Shown here: in pieces, positions 53,845 to 61,842 of the stretch
Layout of the letters: every line of letters begins with the position of its first letter
Numbering within the stretch: position 1 is the first letter of the stretch
Source: Rhodobacterales bacterium HKCCE3408
GTDB taxonomy: Bacteria > Pseudomonadota > Alphaproteobacteria > Rhodobacterales > Rhodobacteraceae
Direction: 5' to 3'
Assembly: GCA_015689705.1 (NCBI GenBank)
Contig: WVSN01000009.1
Coordinates: 62,001 to 126,000 of the forward strand
Length of the DNA: 64,000 nucleotides
The notes under the pieces: model-generated
What the model saw: only the letters and a program-made list of their open reading frames with translations
What the model was told of the DNA's origin: nothing
The model's database searches: none
Translations under genes and position numbers: made by a program

Positions 53845-55424
53845 AAGTCGCGATCCTCGGCGGCACGGGTGTCTTCGGCAGCCGGCTGGCGCGGCTTCTG
53901 GCGCGCGACGGACACGCGCTGATCCTGGCCTCGCGCCGGGGCGGGGGCGCCCTGGCCGAGGAACTCGGGGCCGCGACGATCGCGCTCGACCGCGACGGGG
54001 ACCTGGCGCCGCTTTTCGCCATGCAGCCCGACATCCTGATCGACGCGGCTGGTCCGTTCCAGGCCTATGCCGAGCCCCGGGTGGCGAGGGCCTGCATCGC
54101 GGCGCGCGTCCCCTATCTCGACCTGTCCGACGATGCCGGCTTTTGTCAGTCGGTCATCGCGCTCGACGCCGACGCGAAGGCGGCCGGGGTCGGCGTGCTG
54201 ACGGGTGTTTCCTCGGTCCCGGCGCTGTCGTCGGCCGCTGTGGCGGAGCTGTCCGCCGGGATGACCCGGATCGAGGCGATCGACAGCGCGATCCTGCCCG
54301 GCAATCGCGCCCCGCGGGGGCGGTCGGTCATGGAAGCGATCCTTGCGCAGGTCGGCCGGCCGGTTCGGCTGTGGCTCGGCGGCGCGTGGGAGAACCGGCC
54401 GGGCTGGTCCGATCCGCGGACCTACCGGCTGCCCGGCGGCATCAGGCGGCGGGGCTGGCTGATCGGTGCGCCGGATCTGGCCCTGTTTCCGGACGCCTAC
54501 GGCACGCGAACCGTGGTCTTCCGGGCGGGGCTGGAGCTTCCGATCATGGGGATTTCGCTCGCCATTCTGTCGCATATCCGGCGGTTCATCCCGCTGCCCG
54601 TTCCCGTCGGCCCGCTCCAACTCGTCGCCGGCTGGCTCGAAGGCTTCGGCACCGACAAGGGCGGTATGTCGGTCAACGTGACGGGCCGCGACGGCGCGGG
54701 ATGGGTCAAGCGCACATGGCGTCTTGTCGCGGAAGCGGGCGACGGCCCCTTCATACCGGCGACCCCGGCCCGCGCGCTTTTGCGGCAGGGTCTGCCTGCG
54801 CCGGGCGCACGGGCCGCCCTGAACGACGTGCCGCTCGATCGGATCGTCGCCGCCATGGAGGATCTCGCCGTCCGGACGGAACGCGACGAGGAACGGATAA
54901 CGCCCCTTTTCGAAACCGTGGTCGACGGCTTCGCGGCACTGCCGGATGCCGTGCGTGAGAGCCACCAGACCATCGCCGTCACACGTCTGGAAGGGCAGGG
55001 CAGGGTGACGCGCGGAAAGGGGCTCTGGCCACGGCTGATCGCCGCGGTCATGCGCTTTCCGCCGGCTGGCGAGGATATCCCGGTCACCGTCATCAAGACC
55101 CGGACAGAGCGTGGCGAGACGTGGGAGCGGCGCTTCGGGCGTCACGTCTTCCGGTCCCATCTTGCCGCCGAAAATGGCGCGATGACGGAGCGCTTCGGCC
55201 TCATCACCTTCACGCTCGGCCTGACGGCGCGCGACGGTGGACTGGAATTTCCGGTCACCGGCGCGCGTCTCGGCCCGCTGAAACTTCCGCGCGCGCTCCT
55301 GCCGGTCAGCGAGGCGCGCGAAACCGCGCCCGACGGCCGGTTTCGCTTCGACGTCACCCTGCGGGCGCCCCTGACCGGTCAGTTCATCATCCGATACGAG
55401 GGGCACCTCGCCCCGGTGGAGTAG
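53841..55424 (+). CDS. Saccharopine-dehydrogenase-like NAD(P)-binding plus DUF4166 protein
   Basis: A 527-residue fusion started by GTG at 53841. The N-terminus VAILGGTGVFGSRLARLL is a Rossmann loop, and the IDAAGPFQAYAEPRVARAC and SVPALSSAAVAEL blocks are typical of saccharopine-dehydrogenase-like proteins. Residues ~360-525 (TVVDGFAALPDAVRESHQT, GKGLWPRLIAAVMRFPPAGEDIPV, ERRFGRHVFRSHL, ERFGLITFTLGL) are DUF4166. The function is unknown. DCC proteins often neighbour it, which is seen here. Confidence 0.88.
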   Translation: MKVAILGGTGVFGSRLARLLARDGHALILASRRGGGALAEELGAATIALDRDGDLAPLFAMQPDILIDAAGPFQAYAEPRVARACIAARVPYLDLSDDAGFCQSVIALDADAKAAGVGVLTGVSSVPALSSAAVAELSAGMTRIEAIDSAILPGNRAPRGRSVMEAILAQVGRPVRLWLGGAWENRPGWSDPRTYRLPGGIRRRGWLIGAPDLALFPDAYGTRTVVFRAGLELPIMGISLAILSHIRRFIPLPVPVGPLQLVAGWLEGFGTDKGGMSVNVTGRDGAGWVKRTWRLVAEAGDGPFIPATPARALLRQGLPAPGARAALNDVPLDRIVAAMEDLAVRTERDEERITPLFETVVDGFAALPDAVRESHQTIAVTRLEGQGRVTRGKGLWPRLIAAVMRFPPAGEDIPVTVIKTRTERGETWERRFGRHVFRSHLAAENGAMTERFGLITFTLGLTARDGGLEFPVTGARLGPLKLPRALLPVSEARETAPDGRFRFDVTLRAPLTGQFIIRYEGHLAPVE

Positions 55425-55472
55425 TCGCGTTCCGGCTTGCCCATACCGGCGCGGTGGGCCACCGTCGCCGCC

Positions 55473-56678
55473 ATGACCGCGCCCGTCCTCGACAATCTGA
55501 CAGCCCGCACGCTGTTCCTGCATCGCCACGGTCTGGGCACGCCGCGCGCGCCGGAAGGCCGTGGCGCGGCCCTGACCGGGCTGATCGAGCGGCTTGGGTT
55601 CGTGCAGGTCGACAGCGTCAACACGCTGGCCCGCGCGCATGACATGATCCTGTTTTCCCGCGCGCATGATTACAGGCCGGCCTCGCTCCGCTGGCTGAAT
55701 GACCGCGCCCGGACGGTGTTCGAACACTGGACCCACGACGCCTCGGTCATTCCGGTCGCCTTCTTCCCCTACTGGAAGATGAAATTCGCCCGGGATCATG
55801 CCCGACTGGCGACGCGGTGGAAGGACTGGCACGGCTCGGCGTTCCACGACGAAATCGAGTCCGTGCTGGACCGGATCGCCGAACGCGGCGCCTGCTGCAG
55901 CCGCGACGTGGCCGGGGCGCGGGCGGAGAAATCGACTGGCTGGTGGGACTGGCATCCGTCGAAGACGGCGCTGGAATATCTCTGGCGCTCGGGCCGGATC
56001 GCGGTGACGAAGCGCGAGGGATTTCAGAAGCATTACGACCTGACCGAACGCGTGATCCCGGAAGAGGCTCGCGCGCATGAGCCGAGCGAGACGGAGACCA
56101 TCGACTGGGCCTGCTCGGCCGCGCTCGACCGGCTTGGCTTCGCCACGAGCGGGGAATTGGCGGCGTTCTGGGACCTTGTGACGCCTGAGGAGGCCAAGGC
56201 ATGGACGGCACGCGCCCTCGCCGATGGGCGGATCGTCCCGGCCGAGACCGAGCTTGCCGACGGCACCCGCCGCGCGGTGTTCGTCGCGCCCGGGACGCTC
56301 GAGGCGCTGCCCGATCTGCCGCCTGTTGCGCCGCGGCTGCGAATCCTGTCGCCCTTCGATCCCGCCTTGCGTGACCGAAAGCGGGCCGAGCGGCTCTTTG
56401 GCTACCATTTCCGGATCGAGATCTTCGTGCCGGAGGCGCAGCGGCGCTATGGCTACTACGTGTTCCCGGTGATCGAGGGCGCGAACCTGATCGGCAGGAT
56501 CGATGTGGCAGCCGACCGCGATGCGGGGGTGCTGCGCGTCGCGGCCTTCTGGCCCGAACACGGCGTGGCGATGGGCCGGGGCCGGGAGGCGCGGCTTGGC
56601 GCCGAACTGGACCGGCTCGCCCGGTTCGGCGGATGCGACCGCGTCGAATTTGCCGAAGGATGGCTGCGCGCGCCCTGA
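55473..56678 (+). CDS. YcaQ/AlkX-like DNA glycosylase (winged-helix family)
   Basis: A 401-residue protein of the YcaQ (DUF1006) family. The catalytic QxD motif appears as VQVDSVNTLARAHDMILFSR near residue 47, followed by VFEHWTHDASVIPVAFFPYWKMK and the late LRILSPFDPALRDRKRAERLFGYHFRIEIFVP and RYGYYVFPVIEG. YcaQ unhooks interstrand DNA crosslinks. It seems monocistronic, 48 bases after the DUF4166 gene. Confidence 0.9.
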   Translation: MTAPVLDNLTARTLFLHRHGLGTPRAPEGRGAALTGLIERLGFVQVDSVNTLARAHDMILFSRAHDYRPASLRWLNDRARTVFEHWTHDASVIPVAFFPYWKMKFARDHARLATRWKDWHGSAFHDEIESVLDRIAERGACCSRDVAGARAEKSTGWWDWHPSKTALEYLWRSGRIAVTKREGFQKHYDLTERVIPEEARAHEPSETETIDWACSAALDRLGFATSGELAAFWDLVTPEEAKAWTARALADGRIVPAETELADGTRRAVFVAPGTLEALPDLPPVAPRLRILSPFDPALRDRKRAERLFGYHFRIEIFVPEAQRRYGYYVFPVIEGANLIGRIDVAADRDAGVLRVAAFWPEHGVAMGRGREARLGAELDRLARFGGCDRVEFAEGWLRAP

Positions 56679-56768
56679 AATCGGTGGCGTCATAAACCAA
56701 TCCTTAGAACTCCCGATGCTAGTTTGCCGGTCGTGGTACCAGCCCGGTTCAGCAGTGCGAGGTGGTTC

Positions 56769-57062
56769 ATGGACACCGAAGGGGCGCTCGTCGTCGAATT
56801 GCGCAAGCCCGATTGGGCGGAGGATGCGCCCGGCCTGATCGCCGGGCTCACGGGGGATGCGCCCCCGGCCCTGGTCATCGACCTCAGTGAGGCATCGGCG
56901 CCCACGGCTGCCGACGGGCAGCTTCTCCTCGCCCTCAGGCGCCACGCCCAGGCGACCGGCATCCCGGTCGAACTACGGGGCGACGCGGCTGACTATGCGG
57001 CGGCTCTGACCCGGCTAGGCCTCGCCGACGCTTTGCCCGGCGGGGGGGACCAGCGCACATGA
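56769..57062 (+). CDS. STAS domain protein in chemotaxis operon
   Basis: A 97-residue STAS (anti-sigma antagonist-like) domain: VVELRKPDWAEDAPGLIAGL then LVIDLSEASAPTAADGQLLLALRRHAQATGIPVELRG. The usual phosphorylatable serine position of the D-x-S motif reads SEASAPTAADGQ, so an S or T could be modified. It is the first gene of the chemotaxis operon and overlaps cheY by ATGA. STAS proteins in che operons replace or assist other adaptor functions; the role here is unknown. Confidence 0.82.
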   Translation: MDTEGALVVELRKPDWAEDAPGLIAGLTGDAPPALVIDLSEASAPTAADGQLLLALRRHAQATGIPVELRGDAADYAAALTRLGLADALPGGGDQRT

Positions 57063-57439
57063 CCATCGCCCCCCACATCCTCGCGATCGACGATTCCTTC
57101 ACGATCCGCGAAATGGTCAGCCAGACCCTCCGGGACGCCGGCTTCGAGGTGACGACGGCCAATGACGGTCAGGACGGCGTGGAGGCCTTTGCCGGCGGCC
57201 GCTACGACGCCGTGATCACCGACATCAACATGCCGCGCATGGACGGGTTTGGTGTGATCGAGACGATCCGTTCGGGGCAGGGCAGCCCGGCGCGGGTCCC
57301 CATCCTCGTGCTGACCACGGAAAGCGGGCCGAAGCTGAAAGACCGTGCGCGAAAGGCGGGCGCCACGGGCTGGATCGTGAAGCCGTTCGACGATGAGGCG
57401 CTTGTTTCCGTCCTCAATCGCGTCACCGGAAGGGGGTAA
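57059..57439 (+). CDS. cheY: Chemotaxis response regulator CheY
   Basis: A 126-residue receiver domain with D11-D12, phosphoacceptor D55 in ITDINMPRMDG, T86/T87 and K108 in VKPF, all as in CheY. No output domain. It is phosphorylated by CheA and acts on the flagellar motor or as a phosphate sink. Five bases separate its stop from the cheA ATG. Confidence 0.93.
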   Translation: MTIAPHILAIDDSFTIREMVSQTLRDAGFEVTTANDGQDGVEAFAGGRYDAVITDINMPRMDGFGVIETIRSGQGSPARVPILVLTTESGPKLKDRARKAGATGWIVKPFDDEALVSVLNRVTGRG

Positions 57440-57443
57440 GCCC

Positions 57444-59651
57444 ATGTCGGCCGACAACCTCAAGGCGATGTTCTTCGTCGAGTGCGAGGAGCTTCTGGAA
57501 AGCCTCGGCGAAGGACTCCAGACGATGGAGGACGGCGAAGCGGACAGCGAAACGCTGCACGCGATCTTCCGCGCCGTTCACTCCATCAAGGGAACGGCGG
57601 GGGCCTTCGGCTTCGATACTCTCGTCACCTTCACGCATCACTACGAGACGGTCCTGGACCTGATCCGGTCCGACCAGCTCGAGGCCGACGGCGACATCCT
57701 CAGGCTGCTCCTGCGATCCTCGGACATCCTCGCCGATCTCGTCGAACTCGCCCGGTCCGAAGACAGCGGCCGGCCCGAGGCGATGGACAGCGTGCTGGAA
57801 AGCCTGATCGAGATCTCGAAGCACCATGGCGATGATCCCGGAGAGGACGAGGCACAGTCTGCGGATGTCGATCTGACCTTCGAGCCGGTGGCCTTCAGCC
57901 CGCTGTCTCTCGACGACGGCCCGCCTGCCGGTGCGCTCCGCTATCGCATCCGCTTCGAGCCGGGCACGAGCTTCTTCCGCAACGGTCACGACCTTGGCCA
58001 GATCCTGGCCGAGCTCGAGAAGGCCGGTCCCGTCACGGTTACGGCTGACAGCGCGACCCTTCCGCTCCTCTCCGATTTCGACCCGGGCGAATGCCATCTT
58101 GCCTGGGACATCGAGATCGAGACCGAGGCGACCGAAGCTGAACTGCTCGATGCGTTTATGTTCCTCGAAGAATTCTGCAAGGTATCGGAGCTCGGCCCCG
58201 TCGCAGGCGGCCTTCCCGATCTGGGAGGCGGCCTTCCGGACCTCGACCCTTTGCCGGAGGCCGCCCCGGCGGCCGAACTTCCGGCTGAACCGGCGGCCCC
58301 CGAGCCGGAGGCCCCGAGCCCGCCGCGGAAGACCGACCCCGGCCGGGCGGCCCCGGAGCCGGCCGCAGCGGAACCTCAGAAACGCGCAGATCCGGCCGGT
58401 GCCACCGGTGGCGCGACCCCGAAGCAACCGATGCTACGGGTCGATCCCGAACGCGTCGATCGCCTGATCAACACTGTGGGCGAACTGATCATCAACCAGG
58501 CCGTCATCAGCCAGCGCATCGTCGAGGCCGGCTTCGACAGCAATTCCGATCTGATGGGCGATCTCGACGATTTCCAGCATCTCGCGCGCGAGATCCAGGA
58601 AGGTGTGATGGCGATCCGGGCGCAGCCGGTGAAACCCCTGTTTCAGCGCATGCAGCGGATCGTCCGCGAAACCGTCGATGCCCTCGGCAAGGATGTGACT
58701 CTGGTGACCGAAGGTGAGAACACCGAGGTGGACAAGACCTTGGTCGAACGGCTCGCCGACCCTCTGACGCACATGATCCGCAACGCCGTCGACCACGGGA
58801 TCGAGCGGCGCGAGATCCGGGCCCAGGCCGGCAAGCCTGAAAAGGGAACGATCCGGCTCGCCGCGGCGCATCGCTCCGGCCACGTCCAGATTGAGATCTC
58901 GGACGATGGGGCCGGCGTGAACCGTCCGCGGGTATTCGAGAAGGCCGTCGAGAAGGGCCTGATCCCCGCGGACGCGAAGCTCTCCGACGGCGAAATCGAT
59001 AACCTCCTGTTCATGCCCGGTTTTTCGACCGCCGCCGAGGTCACCAACCTGAGCGGCAGGGGTGTCGGCATGGACGTCGTGAAGACAGCCATTTCCGCTC
59101 TCGGCGGCCGGGTCGCGATCTCCTCGATGCCCGGCAAGGGGACCACCTTCACGATCTCGATGCCCCTGACGCTCGCCGTCATGGATGGAATGGTCGTCCA
59201 TATCTGCGGCGAGACGATGGTCGTGCCTCTGGCTTCGATCGTGGAGACGATCCGCCCGCGGCCCGACGACATCAAGCCGATCGGGCGCGACGGGCGGCTG
59301 CTCTTCATACGCGGGACCTACGTTCCGATCGCGAGCCTGTCGCGCATGCTCGGCCTGTTGCGCCAGGGTGGTGACTCCGACGGCGGGGTCTTCGTGCTCG
59401 TGCGGTCGGAATCCGACGATCTCGTCGCGCTCGCTGTCGATGACATTTCCGACCAGCGGCAGGTGGTCATCAAGAGCCTTGAGGGCAATTACGGCGCCAT
59501 TCCGGGCATTTCCGCCGCGACCATCCTCGGCGACGGCCGGGTCGCGCTGATCATCGATACCGAAGCCATCCTGTCCCAGGTCCGCCGGGCGGGCGCCGAA
59601 GCCGCGCAACACAAGGAGATGTTCCATGAACAGGCCAGCGCACTGGGATGA
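57444..59651 (+). CDS. cheA: Chemotaxis histidine kinase CheA
   Basis: A 735-residue CheA from ATG 57444 after AGGGGG. P1 phosphotransfer domain: H46 in AIFRAVHSIKGTAGAFGF. A long Pro/Ala/Glu linker lies around residues 270-330, then dimerisation (P3) with RVDRLINTVGELIINQAVI, the kinase domain with N box HMIRNAVDHGIE, G1 ISDDGAGVN and G2 GRGVGMDVV, and a C-terminal CheW-like P5 domain. The P2 docking region is short or divergent. The stop overlaps cheW by 26 bases. Confidence 0.95.
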   Translation: MSADNLKAMFFVECEELLESLGEGLQTMEDGEADSETLHAIFRAVHSIKGTAGAFGFDTLVTFTHHYETVLDLIRSDQLEADGDILRLLLRSSDILADLVELARSEDSGRPEAMDSVLESLIEISKHHGDDPGEDEAQSADVDLTFEPVAFSPLSLDDGPPAGALRYRIRFEPGTSFFRNGHDLGQILAELEKAGPVTVTADSATLPLLSDFDPGECHLAWDIEIETEATEAELLDAFMFLEEFCKVSELGPVAGGLPDLGGGLPDLDPLPEAAPAAELPAEPAAPEPEAPSPPRKTDPGRAAPEPAAAEPQKRADPAGATGGATPKQPMLRVDPERVDRLINTVGELIINQAVISQRIVEAGFDSNSDLMGDLDDFQHLAREIQEGVMAIRAQPVKPLFQRMQRIVRETVDALGKDVTLVTEGENTEVDKTLVERLADPLTHMIRNAVDHGIERREIRAQAGKPEKGTIRLAAAHRSGHVQIEISDDGAGVNRPRVFEKAVEKGLIPADAKLSDGEIDNLLFMPGFSTAAEVTNLSGRGVGMDVVKTAISALGGRVAISSMPGKGTTFTISMPLTLAVMDGMVVHICGETMVVPLASIVETIRPRPDDIKPIGRDGRLLFIRGTYVPIASLSRMLGLLRQGGDSDGGVFVLVRSESDDLVALAVDDISDQRQVVIKSLEGNYGAIPGISAATILGDGRVALIIDTEAILSQVRRAGAEAAQHKEMFHEQASALG

Positions 59652-60093
59652 GTCCGGCAGTGTCGAGTTCGTGTCCTTCGTGGCCGGAGGTCAGAGCTTC
59701 TGCATCGAAATCACCCAGATCCGGGAAATACGCCGCTGGACACCAGTCACGGCGCTGCCGCATGCCGACAGCGCGGTCCTCGGCGTCATCAACCTCCGCG
59801 GCGCAGTGATCCCGATCGTCGATCTCGCCCAGCAACTCGGCCTCGGCACGTCCGAAGCGACCGTGCGGCATGTCGTGATCGTCGTGGCAATCGGCACGCA
59901 GACCGTTGGACTTCTGGTCGATTCCGTGTCCGAAATCCTCGCTGTCGCCGTGGATACGATCTGCGACGCGCCACCGATGTCGAAAGGTGTCGATTCCGAC
60001 TGCATCATCGGTCTCGTCTCGGTCGAGGACGAGATGAGCCGGGTTCTTGCGCTCGACGCGGTGCTGCCACGGGCACTGGAGGATGTCGCCTGA
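59626..60093 (+). CDS. cheW: Chemotaxis adaptor CheW
   Basis: A 155-residue CheW: EFVSFVAGGQSFCIEITQIREIRRW, ALPHADSAVLGVINLRGAVIPIVDL and GLLVDSVSEI are the typical strands that bridge receptor and CheA. It begins within the end of cheA and its stop overlaps the cheR ATG by one base. Confidence 0.94.
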   Translation: MNRPAHWDESGSVEFVSFVAGGQSFCIEITQIREIRRWTPVTALPHADSAVLGVINLRGAVIPIVDLAQQLGLGTSEATVRHVVIVVAIGTQTVGLLVDSVSEILAVAVDTICDAPPMSKGVDSDCIIGLVSVEDEMSRVLALDAVLPRALEDVA

Positions 60094-60950
60094 TGAACGC
60101 GCAGTCCGGGCAGCCCCGCCTGGGCGCGTTCGCGCGCCCCGATCTCGCAGAACGGGAGTTCCGGAGGATCGCGGAGCTTGCCCGCGCGAAATACGGCATA
60201 CAGCTCGAACCGCAAAAACGTGCGATGATTCAGTCGCGCCTGCTCAAGCGGCTGCGGGCGCGGGGGCTCGCCGACTTCGTGAGCTACTGCGACCTTATGG
60301 AGTCGGATAGTGACGAAGAGGATCACTTCATCTCTTCGATCACCACGAACGTCACGAATTTCTATCGGGAAGTTCATCATTTCAAGCAGTTGCAGGAGGA
60401 AGTTCTGCCGCCGCTTCTCGACCGGGCGCGCCGTGGCAGCCGGGTGCGGCTCTGGTCTGCCGGCTGCTCCACCGGCCCCGAGGCCTATTCGCTTGCCGGC
60501 AGTGTCCTGAAGCTCTGCCCTGAGGCCGGACGGCATGACATCCGGATCCTCGCGACGGACCTCGATCAGGCTGTTCTGAAGCAGGCCGCCGAGGCCATCT
60601 ATCCGGCCGAACAATGCCAGGTTCCGGGACCCGACTGGGCCGCTCAGGTCTTCGACCCTGCGCGTGGGCCCGGCCCGTTCCGTATCCGCGACGGTGTCCG
60701 GGCGATCGTCAGCTTTCGCGCCCTCAATCTCAACGCCGCCTGGCCCATGACGGGCAAGTTCGATGTCATCATGTGCCGCAACGTGGCCATCTATTTCGAC
60801 CGCTCCGTTCAGCAGCGCCTCTGGATGCGGTTCGCAGAACTTCTGCCAGCCGGCGGCGCGCTATTCATCGGTCATTCGGAGCGGATCTCCGGTCCCGCCG
60901 CCGACCTGTTCGAACCTATCGGCATCACCGCCTATCGCAAACGCGCCTGA
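60093..60950 (+). CDS. cheR: Chemotaxis methyltransferase CheR
   Basis: A 285-residue CheR. The N-terminal helical domain (FRRIAELARAKYGIQLEPQKRAMIQSRL) is followed by the SAM-binding domain with RLWSAGCSTGPEAYSLA, RILATDLDQAVL, FDVIMCRNVAIYF and LFIGHSERI. It methylates glutamates of MCPs. No cheB or cheD gene is seen before the window ends. Confidence 0.94.
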   Translation: MNAQSGQPRLGAFARPDLAEREFRRIAELARAKYGIQLEPQKRAMIQSRLLKRLRARGLADFVSYCDLMESDSDEEDHFISSITTNVTNFYREVHHFKQLQEEVLPPLLDRARRGSRVRLWSAGCSTGPEAYSLAGSVLKLCPEAGRHDIRILATDLDQAVLKQAAEAIYPAEQCQVPGPDWAAQVFDPARGPGPFRIRDGVRAIVSFRALNLNAAWPMTGKFDVIMCRNVAIYFDRSVQQRLWMRFAELLPAGGALFIGHSERISGPAADLFEPIGITAYRKRA

Positions 60951-60981
60951 AGCTGCGCCGCCCGAAGAAAGGAGACCGGAT

Positions 60982-61368
60982 TTGTCAATCAAGGAAACCT
61001 TGCGCGTCATGGTGGTGGACGACATGTCGATCAGCCGCGGCCTGCTGATCTCGGCACTGGAGGAGATGGGAATCTACAAGGTCGTTGCCGAAAGCTCGGG
61101 GCAGTCTGCGGTCGCGCGTATCGCGACCGACCCGGTTCACCTTGTGCTGGCTGACTACAACATGCCCGGCATGGACGGACTTCAGCTGCTCGAGGCGCTG
61201 CGCCGGAATCGTGCGACGCAACGGGTCGGATACATTCTGGTCACAGGGACGCCGACGCCCCAGGTCGTCGATACCGGCCGGCGCCTCGGCCTGAACAACC
61301 TCGTTCAGAAGCCCTTCACCACACAATCGCTCAAGCGCGCGATCGAAACTGTGGTGGGCAAGTTTTGA
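60982..61368 (+). CDS. Second CheY-like response regulator
   Basis: A 128-residue receiver domain begun by TTG at 60982, behind GGAG at 60971-60974. Acidic pair D13-D14, phosphoacceptor D58 in LADYNMPGMDG, T88 and K110 in VQKPF are all present. It differs from the first CheY in SISRGLLISALEEMGIYKVV; two CheYs in one operon are common in alphaproteobacteria, one for the motor and one as a phosphate sink. Confidence 0.92.
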   Translation: MSIKETLRVMVVDDMSISRGLLISALEEMGIYKVVAESSGQSAVARIATDPVHLVLADYNMPGMDGLQLLEALRRNRATQRVGYILVTGTPTPQVVDTGRRLGLNNLVQKPFTTQSLKRAIETVVGKF

Positions 61369-61733
61369 ACGCCTTCAACGAAAGGTCCGACGCCGGTCAC
61401 CCGGATGCACGGGACCTTGTCGAAGCGACAGGGCGGGAGCTTGCGCATACCGCAGCGATCCTGCGCCGGGCGGAAGAGGCGATCCTGACCGCACTGTCGG
61501 ATCCGGAGCGGGACGCATTCCAGATGGCAGATGTGCAGCTTCTCGATCTCGCAATCCAGACGCTGGACGAACTCGCGCCGTTCATGGCCGCGCTGTCGTC
61601 CGGAGTCTCAGACACGCGGACAGTCGATACGTCCAGTCTGATCGAAGGCCTTCGCCTCGCCGGGCTGCGCGCGCGCCTGACGCGCACGGGTCACGCCGCG
61701 CCGCCCGAGGACGGATCCATCGAAATGTTCTGA
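61365..61733 (+). CDS. Hypothetical protein of the chemotaxis operon, 122 residues
   Basis: Frame started by TTG at 61365, overlapping the previous stop by TTGA. The protein is helical and acidic: [56 protein letters not shown], ending DGSIEMF. Size and helical profile are like small CheY phosphatases or couplers, but no CheZ motif is visible. Coupling to the second cheY suggests it works with that regulator. Confidence 0.72.
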   Translation: MNAFNERSDAGHPDARDLVEATGRELAHTAAILRRAEEAILTALSDPERDAFQMADVQLLDLAIQTLDELAPFMAALSSGVSDTRTVDTSSLIEGLRLAGLRARLTRTGHAAPPEDGSIEMF

Positions 61734-61842
61734 CCCGATGCATCCGGCTCCGACTGCACTAACGGCTTCTCAACTGGTGAGACGTAAACTGCAGATGACC
61801 CACAAGCCGACCCGCGCGCAGCTCTATCCGGGACGAACCACC

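Noticed and set aside
53772-56945. 1057-codon minus-strand frame
   Set aside because: Antisense across the DUF4166 and YcaQ genes, an artefact of GC-rich codon bias.
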